Source: UBA11540 sp045531755 (lineage in GTDB: Bacteria; Bacillota; Clostridia; Oscillospirales; Ruminococcaceae). From it: a stretch of 15,087 nucleotides of DNA. A program made the translations under genes and the position numbers. Position 1 is the stretch's first letter. Each line of letters begins with the position of its first letter. The stretch is taken from the NCBI GenBank assembly GCA_045531755.1, contig JAZSEP010000065.1:1-15087 (forward strand), given 5' to 3'. Below are positions 1 through 6,970 of this stretch, piece after piece. The notes beneath the pieces were generated by a model that was given only the letters and a program-made list of their open reading frames with translations, made no database searches and had not been told where the DNA came from.

Positions 1-334
1 CAAGGTTCTTATTTATCTTGCCTGAAAGCACCATCTGTACTATTTCGGCAGTTTCTCTGTCGGTAACTCTGAGTCCGTCGACAAACTCGGTTTTCTTGCC
101 GTTTTTGCTGAGCGCTTCTGTGATTTCGGGGCCGCCGCCGTGTATCAAAACAACCTTAACGCCAACGAGAGAAAGGAGAATTACGTCCTCCATAACCTGT
201 TGTTTGAGTTCTTCGTTTATCATCGCGTTTCCACCGTATTTGATAACAACGATTTTGCCGTAGTATTTCTGAATGTGCGGAAGTGCTTGTGTGAGTACCT
301 CTGCGCGCTGCATGTTTGAAAATTCGGTGTTCAT
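1..334 (-). CDS. argB: Acetylglutamate kinase, N-terminal 111 codons (cut by window edge)
   Basis: Phosphorylates N-acetylglutamate with ATP, the second step of arginine synthesis, in the cytoplasm. Visible motifs are KYGGNAM (residues 32-38), HGGGPEI (65-71, the nucleotide/substrate glycine loop) and FVDGLRVTD (84-92), all typical of the amino acid kinase family. The start is ATG at 332-334, preceded by a strong GGAGGA ribosome site at 339-344, and only 12 nt separate it from the argJ stop, so it is the third gene of the argC-argJ-argB operon. About 25 residues precede the first beta strand (GKIVVIKYGG). Short enzymes such as that of E. coli lack this stretch, while arginine-inhibited hexameric kinases carry it, so feedback inhibition by arginine is likely (inference). 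The C-terminal part lies outside the window, so the arginine-site residues there cannot be checked. Confidence 0.97.
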   Translation of the reverse strand, partial: MNTEFSNMQRAEVLTQALPHIQKYYGKIVVIKYGGNAMINEELKQQVMEDVILLSLVGVKVVLIHGGGPEITEALSKNGKKTEFVDGLRVTDRETAEIVQMVLSGKINKNL

Positions 335-346
335 TTTGTCCTCCAA

Positions 347-1561
347 TCAACTGCGGTAGTCGCCGTTTATCTTGACGTAGTCATACGTGAGGTCGCATCC
401 CCACGCAACAGAATCGTATTCTCCGTCGTTGAGGTTAACGAGTATCTCAATCTCATTTTCAAGCAAAATTTCTTTTGCTATTTCTTCGGAAAACTCTATT
501 CCGCTGCCGTTTTTACACACGTCGATGGTTCCTTTTATCGAACTGAAGGCAACGTCAATCTTGTTTACGTCCACGTTCTGTCCGCTGTAACCGATGGCGC
601 AGAGAACTCGTCCCCAGTTTGCATCGGAGCCGAACATTGCCGCTTTTGTTAGAGAAGAACAGATTACGGATTTTGCAACAGCCTTTGCACAGCAGTCACT
701 CTTTGCTCCGCTCACCTTACATTCAATGAGCTTTGTAGCGCCCTCTCCGTCTGCTGCAATGTGACGGCAGAGGTATACGTTTACCGTGTTGAGAGCTTTC
801 ATAAACTCTGCAAAGTTTTCGTCCTCTTCGCAAATCTCTTTGTTACCTGCCATACCGTTTGCAAGGACGGTAACCATATCGTTTGTGGAGGTATCGCCGT
901 CTACGCTCAGCATATTGAAGGTGCTTTGTATATCTGTGGAAAGCGCCTTTTGAAGCATTTGAGAAGAGATTGCACAGTCGGTGGTGATGAAAACGAGCAT
1001 CGTTGCCATATTGGGATGTATCATTCCCGAGCCCTTTGCTATTCCGCCTATATGACATTCCTTGCCGTCAATCTCGAAGGATACCGCCACCTGCTTCATC
1101 TGTGTATCGGTGGTCATAATTCCTTCTGCCGCCGCCTCGCTGTTATTTTCTGCAAGGCCGTCTACAAGTGTGGGGATTCCCGTTGCAAAGGGTTCTATTT
1201 CCATCGGAAGTCCTATTACGCCCGTTGAAGCAATTACTATATCCTCGGGGGCGAGTCCCAACGCATCTGCAGCAAGCTCGCTGACTTTATTAGCTATATC
1301 TATGCCGTCGGCGTTACAGGTATTGGCGTTTCCGCTGTTACAGATAACCGCCTGTGCTTTACCGTCCTTGAGGTGTTCTTTGGTCACCGTGATGGGAGCG
1401 CCTTTTACAAGATTTGTGGTATAAACAGCCGCCGCATTTGCAGGCACCGTTGAATATATCATAGAAAGGTCTCTTTTAGTTTTGTTTTTACGTATTCCGC
1501 AATGAATTCCGTTAGCAAGAAATCCCTTTGCGGCACATACACCGCCGTTTATAAAGTTCAT
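347..1561 (-). CDS. argJ: Glutamate N-acetyltransferase / ornithine acetyltransferase
   Basis: ArgJ moves the acetyl group from N-acetylornithine to glutamate, closing the cyclic arginine pathway; many members also make acetylglutamate from acetyl-CoA. The 404-residue length is normal for the family. The self-cleavage site is visible in GMIHPNMATML (179-189): the family cleaves between Ala186 and Thr187, and Thr187 becomes the nucleophile of the beta subunit. STGVIG (112-117) supplies the Thr-Gly oxyanion hole. NWGR and the C-terminal YDYVKINGDYRS are further family marks. The start ATG (1559-1561) lies 9 nt after the argC stop, and an AGGAGA ribosome site overlaps that stop, indicating tight coupling. 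No argA-type synthase is seen here, so whether this enzyme is mono- or bifunctional cannot be read from the sequence. Confidence 0.97.
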   Translation of the reverse strand: MNFINGGVCAAKGFLANGIHCGIRKNKTKRDLSMIYSTVPANAAAVYTTNLVKGAPITVTKEHLKDGKAQAVICNSGNANTCNADGIDIANKVSELAADALGLAPEDIVIASTGVIGLPMEIEPFATGIPTLVDGLAENNSEAAAEGIMTTDTQMKQVAVSFEIDGKECHIGGIAKGSGMIHPNMATMLVFITTDCAISSQMLQKALSTDIQSTFNMLSVDGDTSTNDMVTVLANGMAGNKEICEEDENFAEFMKALNTVNVYLCRHIAADGEGATKLIECKVSGAKSDCCAKAVAKSVICSSLTKAAMFGSDANWGRVLCAIGYSGQNVDVNKIDVAFSSIKGTIDVCKNGSGIEFSEEIAKEILLENEIEILVNLNDGEYDSVAWGCDLTYDYVKINGDYRS

Positions 1562-1570
1562 AGTCTTCTC

Positions 1571-2500
1571 CTATATTTCAAGATTTTTTGTTGCAGGTTG
1601 TGAAAGCACAAGGTTCATACATTCTACCGCAGCACCCGAAGCGCCTTTGCCAAGATTGTCAAATCTCGCAACAAGCAAAATTCTCTCCTCGTTACCGAAA
1701 ACAGAAATCTGCATGGTGTCGTTACCCGACAGAATATTGGCAGAAACAAATCCGTTTTCACTTTGCTCCGTGTATTTCACCATCGGTCCTTGGTATTTTT
1801 CCTTATATACATTTTTTATGTCTTCAATTGTTTTGCCGTCTTTGAGCTGTGAAGCAAACAGAGGCACGGTAACCTCCATTCCGCTGTAGAAATCGCCTAC
1901 TATCGGACAAAATACAGGTGCGGTTTCAAGTCCCGTTATTGCAGTCATCTCGGGAAGGTGCTTATGGGTTTGTCCGAGCGCATACTGTCTTGGCGCGTCG
2001 AGGAGGTTGTCCCTTTTACCATCCTCATATTCGGCTATCATTTTGTTTCCGCCGCCGCTGTAACCTGTCAGCGAAAAGCAGGTGAGCTGTGTATCGGATG
2101 AAATCAAGCCACTTTCAACAAGCGGAAAAACCAAAGCAACAAATCCGCTTGCGTGGCAACCCGGAACAGCTATGCGCTTTGAGTTTTTTATCTTTTCCTC
2201 AAAGTCCTTTGAAAGCTCAGGAAAGCCATACGCCCAATCAGGCAGGGTGCGATGTGCGGTTGAGGCGTCGATTATTGTCGTATTGGGATTATCGACGAGC
2301 GAAACCGCTTCTCTTGCCGCATCATCGGGCAGGCACAAAAAAGCAACGTCAGCACTATTGAGCGCCTGTCTGCGCGACTCCTTGTCTTTTCTGAGTTCTT
2401 CGGGAAGTGTTATGAGTTCTATATCATCTCTCCCCGAAAGTCTTTCATATATCCTAAGGCCTGTTGTTCCCGCCTTACCGTCAATGAACACCTTTTTCAT
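1571..2500 (-). CDS. argC: N-acetyl-gamma-glutamyl-phosphate reductase, short (type 2) form
   Basis: NADPH-dependent reduction of N-acetylglutamyl phosphate to the semialdehyde, the third step of arginine synthesis. The N-terminus begins with a Rossmann strand and the glycine motif DGKAGTTGLRIYERL (7-21). The catalytic cysteine is Cys115 in VPGCHASGF, and the family's GYSGGGNKMI (146-155) and GQTHKHLPEM motifs follow. At 309 residues, with the start MKKVFIDG, it resembles the shorter type 2 ArgC subfamily rather than the roughly 345-residue Bacillus type. The start ATG (2498-2500) has an AGAGG ribosome site about 8 nt upstream. It is the first gene of the argC-argJ-argB operon and lies directly downstream of ARG boxes and a promoter, so it should be repressed when arginine is plentiful. 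Confidence 0.96.
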   Translation of the reverse strand: MKKVFIDGKAGTTGLRIYERLSGRDDIELITLPEELRKDKESRRQALNSADVAFLCLPDDAAREAVSLVDNPNTTIIDASTAHRTLPDWAYGFPELSKDFEEKIKNSKRIAVPGCHASGFVALVFPLVESGLISSDTQLTCFSLTGYSGGGNKMIAEYEDGKRDNLLDAPRQYALGQTHKHLPEMTAITGLETAPVFCPIVGDFYSGMEVTVPLFASQLKDGKTIEDIKNVYKEKYQGPMVKYTEQSENGFVSANILSGNDTMQISVFGNEERILLVARFDNLGKGASGAAVECMNLVLSQPATKNLEI

Positions 2501-2534
2501 ATTTTAACCTCTGTGTACACTTGTCTTATTTTAA

Positions 2535-2573
2535 TATGTATAAATATTAGCATACCGTGAATAAATATTCAAT
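2535..2573. promoter_or_regulatory. Tandem ArgR operator (two ARG boxes) upstream of argC
   Basis: Box 1 core is 2558-2571, TGAATAAATATTCA, which matches the consensus TGAATwwwwATTCA at every position and is a 6-bp-arm palindrome. Box 2 core is 2537-2550, TGTATAAATATTAG, which matches 11 of 14. The 18-bp boxes (2535-2552 and 2556-2573) are separated by 3 bp, giving 21 bp between centres, the spacing known for hexameric ArgR binding. They overlap the argC promoter elements, so binding would block transcription. ArgR itself is not encoded in the window. Confidence 0.87.
2544..2572 (-). promoter_or_regulatory. Promoter of the argC-argJ-argB operon
   Basis: On the minus strand, TTGAAT (2567-2572, 4 of 6 to the -35 consensus) is followed after exactly 17 nt by TAATAT (2544-2549, 4 of 6). 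The -10 is preceded by TGC, making an extended -10. Transcription would start near 2537, giving a leader of about 37 nt before argC. The -35 lies inside ARG box 1 and the -10 inside box 2, which supports the assignment. The exact hexamers are a judgement by eye. Confidence 0.6.
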
Positions 2574-2672
2574 AGTTAGAAGCGATTTTATCACAAATTC
2601 ATTAAAAAGGCTGAAAACAGCGGACTATAATGTGAATTTTTGTGCAAAACATAAACTCTCTTATAAAGCACG

Positions 2673-2712
2673 ATATGACTGCGGAGTTTTCCCGCAGTCA
2701 TATTTGTTTTTA
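2673..2712 (+). terminator. 12-bp perfect hairpin with plus-strand T tract
   Basis: ATATGACTGCGG (2673-2684) and its exact reverse complement (2692-2703) enclose a 7-nt loop. On the plus strand the stem is followed by a T-rich run (2704-2711), the shape of an intrinsic terminator. It sits just past the stop of the minus-strand phosphoesterase gene (2714), where it probably ends that operon's mRNA too, although the minus-strand tail is only weakly U-rich (GCTTTAT). Bidirectional action is an inference. It separates the phosphoesterase operon from the argC promoter. Confidence 0.6.
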
Positions 2713-2713
2713 T

Positions 2714-3409
2714 TCACCTTTTTGGTTTGGGAGATTTTTTTATTGGCGCTTCATACATTGGCAAAACATCCTCGTACATTGCCTTGAAAAGCCTTGTTAC
2801 CGCCTTATCCTTATGGTATCTTCCAAAATACCAGCATTTAAAGTTTACAAGCTTATAGATTTCCTCAAAGTACAAGTTGAGCCCGTTATTGTTGGCTTCG
2901 CCGATATACGTTTTTGCGCTGACAGGGGCGTCGTAGCTGACTATATAATCCACGGTGTTGTCAACTTCGGCAAGGTTTTTTATTCCGTTCTCGGTTTCCT
3001 CTGTGGTAGGAAGAGAGCCTGCGTCACTACTCATAATATCACTTATTATATTATAGCTCTCGCTGAGCCCTGAGCCGAAGGCGAAAATCTTTTTATTCTC
3101 TATTGTATATACGTTTCCGCGAAGAAGCATATACACTCTGTCATTTACACGTCTTGCCTTTGCTCCGCCGAAATCGCACAACTCGAATTTTTCGAGAAGC
3201 TCGACCTTATCGTGTGCTCCATCGACAAAGAGTATGTTATATTTCCTTTTGGAAAGCCATTTTAACGCCTTTTCTTCCCTTTTATCCTCATCGTAGATAA
3301 AGCCGAAATCTCCGCAAATTATAAGCGTATCGTCTTTTTTAAGACGCTTTATTTTTTTCTGTTTGAAACGATTCAGCTCACCGTGAAGGTCACCCGTAAC
3401 GTAAATCAT
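2714..3409 (-). CDS. Small calcineurin-like phosphoesterase with a degenerate metal site
   Basis: The fold is that of the calcineurin-like metallophosphoesterase superfamily, which normally hydrolyses phosphomono- or diesters with two metal ions. Early motifs are intact: GDLHGE (6-11, Asp7 and His9) and CGDFG (32-36, Asp34). Later ones are altered. The usual GNH[D/E] reads GAHD (64-67), losing the bridging Asn. The TH/SH motif before Ala-Pro reads SYDAP (158-162), losing a His. The usual GHxH reads GRYH (196-199), losing one of two His. Catalysis may therefore be weak, altered or absent. The tail (roughly 222-231) is very basic and ends KSPKPKR. It is the last gene of its operon and its ATG overlaps the QueG-like stop by 4 nt. 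The substrate is unknown. The reading frame is intact, so this is not a simple pseudogene. Confidence 0.82.
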   Translation of the reverse strand: MIYVTGDLHGELNRFKQKKIKRLKKDDTLIICGDFGFIYDEDKREEKALKWLSKRKYNILFVDGAHDKVELLEKFELCDFGGAKARRVNDRVYMLLRGNVYTIENKKIFAFGSGLSESYNIISDIMSSDAGSLPTTEETENGIKNLAEVDNTVDYIVSYDAPVSAKTYIGEANNNGLNLYFEEIYKLVNFKCWYFGRYHKDKAVTRLFKAMYEDVLPMYEAPIKKSPKPKR

Positions 3410-4080
3410 CCGTCATTCCTCTTTTTTCTTATACATCTGTTTATGCATATTCCGCAAACGGCACCTCTGCCGATGTGTTGAAAATTTTTCTTCATATACT
3501 CGCTGCAGGCACGCGGGTCAAACATCTCTTCCCGCTTGATACCCTCATACCACTTGACGCCTTTAATAGCCATCGCAGGACAGCTTTTGACGCAAAGGTC
3601 GCAGTCGATACAAACATCCGTAGGCGGTTGCTTTTCACAGCCGAAATCACAGTCGGTAAACAGCGTTCCAAGTCTTACCGCGGCTCCGTATTCCTTGTGT
3701 ATAAACAATGAGTTTTTGCCTATTCCGCCAAGTCCGCAGCTGACCGCCGCTTTTTTGTGGGAATATCTGCCCTCGTAGTTGTTTCCGTCCTTATTTATGC
3801 TTTGGGACGCGGCGACAGGGATGTATCTATAGCCGTTTTTCTGCAGCAGAAGTCCTATTTCGAGAACAGCACGGTCTATAAAGGCGTTGACGGTGCGATA
3901 GTGGTGAAAATAGCTGTGGGTCGGCTCGAGGTCGATTTCGTCGATAACCGCTTCGGAAAGGCGGACGACTATAGAAACTGCATTTTTAAGTCCGCCCACT
4001 CCATCTTCTACACGGCAAAAGCCCACGTCGCTCACGCCAAGCTTTTCTGCGGTATTTTTAATTTCCTGCATCATATCCAT
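3406..4080 (-). CDS. Short QueG-like double [4Fe-4S] protein
   Basis: Related to epoxyqueuosine reductase (QueG), a cobalamin and iron-sulfur enzyme of tRNA queuosine synthesis, but only 224 residues long and without the C-terminal HEAT-like region of true QueG (about 380 residues). An N-terminal DUF1730-like region is followed by HKKAAVSCGLGGIGKNSLFI (108-127), equivalent to the family's HK..A..AGLG..GKN segment. Eight cysteines fit two clusters: C157-x2-C160-x2-C163-x3-C167, and C192 with C209-x2-C212-x3-C216. Extra cysteines occur at 115, 144 and 148. It starts 3 nt after the stop of the peptidoglycan hydrolase with little ribosome site (only a weak GAG), which suggests translational coupling, and it overlaps the next gene by 4 nt. 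Such short homologues are often labelled epoxyqueuosine reductase; I doubt it does that reaction, and its substrate is unknown. Confidence 0.8.
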   Translation of the reverse strand: MDMMQEIKNTAEKLGVSDVGFCRVEDGVGGLKNAVSIVVRLSEAVIDEIDLEPTHSYFHHYRTVNAFIDRAVLEIGLLLQKNGYRYIPVAASQSINKDGNNYEGRYSHKKAAVSCGLGGIGKNSLFIHKEYGAAVRLGTLFTDCDFGCEKQPPTDVCIDCDLCVKSCPAMAIKGVKWYEGIKREEMFDPRACSEYMKKNFQHIGRGAVCGICINRCIRKKRNDG

Positions 4081-4083
4081 ACT

Positions 4084-6900
4084 TTAATACTCTTTGATTG
4101 TCTTTACAATTGCGTCAACAATTGCCTGCGCTTCCTTTTCTATAGTTTCGGGTTTGACGAGGTCTGAATATTCTGTGGGGTTTGGAACAAAGCCTATCTC
4201 AATCAAAACGGACGGGGCGTAATAGAGTCTTGTGACGCGATAATCGGCATATATAGCACCTTTTCCGCGCACAGTTCTGCCCGTGTACTCGTGGAGATAA
4301 TCTACGAGGTTTTGCGCAAAGGCTTTTGAATTTATCTCAGAATGGTAAAACACCTCAACACCGTTTGGCTTCGCCATATCAACGTTAACGTTAACGCTGT
4401 TGTGGTGTACCGAGAGGAATAGATCGGGCTTTATTGCATCGGAGAATCCAAGTCTTCCCTCAAAGTCCACCTTTATATCGGTGGTTCTCGTGGTATAGAC
4501 GGTGGCGCCAAGCTCTTTAAGCTTGTTGACGACTTTTTCGGAAATCGCCATATTCAGATCCTTTTCCGTGGGACCTGACATTCCTGCTGTTCCCCATGCG
4601 CCTGTGTCGGCATCGCCGTGTCCGGGGTCAACCATTATAGTTATTCCCTCGAGCTTCTTGCCGTCTGTATTGAGCTTTGGCGGATGCTTTAAGGTTATAT
4701 TAGTCTGGTTGCCGTCATAGCTTACGTGGTATCCCCAGAGTGCTTTAGCCTCACTCTGTTCAAAGGTATACACCACGCAGTCTTCCTTCTGGGTCTTTGT
4801 GCAGGAAGAAAGCAGTTCGCTCCTTGACACGTCTATATCGGGGGCTGAGGTTACGTTATATATCGTAACAACAAGCTTTTCTTCCGTCATTGTGGCTGTG
4901 AAAGCCGAGCGCTTTGAGGTATCCAAAACGAGCTTTTCATATCCGTCATAGAGCTTTAGCGTTGTATCTGAAATCTTGTTCGAAAGGTCGTTTTTACCAG
5001 TCACGGGGTCGACGCTTGATTTGGGGATATATCCGCCCATCGGCAACGTAAAAAAGTTGCCCGAGCTTCCCGTGACGTATTCGACGGTGCCCGTATACAG
5101 ATATCCCGTCACGTCGCTGTTGGAATCAGCTTTTTTGTAGACCGTTCCGAGTCCGAGCGGTTCTATTACCTTTACTGCGGCTTTTGCATTTTCTCCAACG
5201 TAAAAAAGCTTTGCCGACGAGGTGTATTCCTTGGTGTTTCCGTTATAAATCAGGGTATATTTCACCGTGCCGATGTCCACGACCTCATCGTCGGGAGAAT
5301 CGTTTTCGGCAGTTATCTTTGCAGAAAACTTGACGGGCATTCCGCCCTCTGCCTCGGCAGTCTGTTTAAGCTGTATCTTCTCTCCGAAAACCTCGGCGGT
5401 TACCTTCGCGCCCGAAGGTCCCGTACAGCTTATCGTAACCTCTTTTCCTGCATAAACGAAATCGTCATAGGTGGGAAATCGGCTGCTGAGAGCGTTTGTT
5501 TTTGTAGTCTGTGAGGGTGCTTCCCTTGTTACAGTTACCGTAACGGATTTTTCGCCCTGTGTGAAGGTGAAGGTGTTTTTGCCTACCTCGAGTTCTACAA
5601 AGGCACCAAACACTCCTGCCTCTCCCACGCTGTCCAGCTCTTTGCCGTTCATATAAACGGGTTCATCGGGATCGCAGATGCCTGTTATGAAGTAGGTGCT
5701 GTAGGAGACCGTCGCAGATTTGCCGGGACGGGTGGTTTTAAACCCGCTCTCGACTTTAATATTTGCGGACATATCAAAGACGGTGTCGAGGTTATAAAGC
5801 GGTGCGATAACCGACATTATCTCGTTTTCCCCGTCGCTGAGAGAATTATAGCTATAAAGTATGTGTCCGTCAAACTCTAAATTTCGGTTTATCTGCAGTT
5901 GGTTTACAATTTCATATTTCTTTTCAAAGGTCTCACCTACAAAATCGGGCATATTAAGCGTATATATCTCTACGCTATTTGGAAGATTTTCTTCCCACCA
6001 CTCTGCGATAACGCGGTAGCTCATATCGTCGTTTGCTATGGCGTATTCCATCTTTGGCGCAATGAAATCAAGGTCGACGTTTTCGAGCCAAGAAAGTGTG
6101 TCGGCAAAGTTGTCGTAATAGGATTCCTCGCCATAGGTTTTTGTTCCCTTGGAGTCTGAGGTCTTTGATGCCCATACAGCTTGTGCCGTCGTACCAAATC
6201 TGATATTCTCATCGCCTTTTTTTGCCGCCTTTGCCATACCGTCAAGCAGAGATTCAACAGCGCTTCGGCGGTAGTCGTCGGCAGAATCCACCTCGGATGT
6301 CAGCCACGCGTCATCGGGATCAGCGGTCATATACCAAAATCCGTCTGCCATTATTCCGTCAACGTTATAGTTCTCTGAAAGCTCCTCTATGTACGAGGTT
6401 ATCATCTTCTGCACCTGCGGTGCTCCGATATTCCAGTAGCTTTCATCAATTATCCACGGAGAAAATCTTTCGACAGGGTCAAGCTCGGTCGGCTCATAGC
6501 CTTCTATCTGCGTTTTTCCGATATCCGCAACTACGTAGACGGAAACGGAATTCTTGTGCGCGGTATCGAGAAAGTACTGCAACAAATCAAAATCCTCAAC
6601 ACCCGAAAGCACTGTGGCGACGTTTGGGAGATATTTAGACTCGTAGATAGCTCCTGCAGAGGTAACGCCCTTTAAAAATATCGCAGAAAAGCCGTTGTCC
6701 TTTGCAAACTCCACGACCTCTTGAACGGCATATTTGAGGGTACTTTTGCTATTGTCCTCAACCATAATCATAGAATCCGCATCGAACATATCGTAGTACA
6801 GCGCCCTGAACTCCTTCTGTGCCTGCTTTGCAGACGTTGGAGCGGCACCTGCAGTCATTATGATCAAAGCTGTCAGAACAATTGCAAAAACCTTTTTCAT
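4084..6900 (-). CDS. Secreted modular peptidoglycan hydrolase: GHL10-like domain plus amidase_3
   Basis: A 938-residue exported cell-wall enzyme. Residues 1-24 form a signal peptide (MKK, hydrophobic core, cleavage after TSA). Residues about 31-365 resemble the glycosyl-hydrolase-like GHL10 (DUF187) domain, with NIGAPQVQKMI and NVDGIMADGFWYM (179-191). Next come beta-rich segments: about 385-460, with a PVYMNGKEL turn; about 475-570; and an SH3-like stretch around 575-630. Residues about 750-938 are an N-acetylmuramoyl-L-alanine amidase_3 domain. Its zinc ligands are His761 (DPGHGD), Glu779 (TEKDLN) and His832 (SVHHN), and its catalytic Glu901 lies in LIEIGF. I chose ATG 6898-6900 because GAGAGG lies 6 nt upstream; an upstream TTG (6916-6918) would swallow that ribosome site. 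First gene of a unit with the QueG-like and phosphoesterase genes. The amidase is certain; the exact identity of the other domains is less so. Confidence 0.9.
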   Translation of the reverse strand: MKKVFAIVLTALIIMTAGAAPTSAKQAQKEFRALYYDMFDADSMIMVEDNSKSTLKYAVQEVVEFAKDNGFSAIFLKGVTSAGAIYESKYLPNVATVLSGVEDFDLLQYFLDTAHKNSVSVYVVADIGKTQIEGYEPTELDPVERFSPWIIDESYWNIGAPQVQKMITSYIEELSENYNVDGIMADGFWYMTADPDDAWLTSEVDSADDYRRSAVESLLDGMAKAAKKGDENIRFGTTAQAVWASKTSDSKGTKTYGEESYYDNFADTLSWLENVDLDFIAPKMEYAIANDDMSYRVIAEWWEENLPNSVEIYTLNMPDFVGETFEKKYEIVNQLQINRNLEFDGHILYSYNSLSDGENEIMSVIAPLYNLDTVFDMSANIKVESGFKTTRPGKSATVSYSTYFITGICDPDEPVYMNGKELDSVGEAGVFGAFVELEVGKNTFTFTQGEKSVTVTVTREAPSQTTKTNALSSRFPTYDDFVYAGKEVTISCTGPSGAKVTAEVFGEKIQLKQTAEAEGGMPVKFSAKITAENDSPDDEVVDIGTVKYTLIYNGNTKEYTSSAKLFYVGENAKAAVKVIEPLGLGTVYKKADSNSDVTGYLYTGTVEYVTGSSGNFFTLPMGGYIPKSSVDPVTGKNDLSNKISDTTLKLYDGYEKLVLDTSKRSAFTATMTEEKLVVTIYNVTSAPDIDVSRSELLSSCTKTQKEDCVVYTFEQSEAKALWGYHVSYDGNQTNITLKHPPKLNTDGKKLEGITIMVDPGHGDADTGAWGTAGMSGPTEKDLNMAISEKVVNKLKELGATVYTTRTTDIKVDFEGRLGFSDAIKPDLFLSVHHNSVNVNVDMAKPNGVEVFYHSEINSKAFAQNLVDYLHEYTGRTVRGKGAIYADYRVTRLYYAPSVLIEIGFVPNPTEYSDLVKPETIEKEAQAIVDAIVKTIKEY

Positions 6901-6944
6901 CAAATTCCTCTCTTTCAAAAATCGCGAAAATATTACATAAATAT

Positions 6945-6953
6945 ATTATAGCA
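6945..6953 (-). promoter_or_regulatory. Extended -10 promoter for the peptidoglycan hydrolase operon
   Basis: On the minus strand TGC precedes a perfect TATAAT (6945-6950), a consensus extended -10. No good -35 is visible at 16-18 nt (best is TAGAAT, 3 of 6), which extended -10 promoters tolerate. Transcription would start near 6938, about 38 nt before the chosen ATG. It lies in the 70-nt gap after the flippase gene, and no terminator is seen in that gap, so read-through from the flippase is also possible. Confidence 0.65.
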
Positions 6954-6970
6954 GATTTAGTGTTGTAATT

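Noticed and set aside
6901..6918. Longer start at TTG 6916-6918 for the peptidoglycan hydrolase
   Set aside because: The six extra codons contain the GAGAGG that serves the ATG at 6898-6900, and the signal peptide begins naturally at that ATG.
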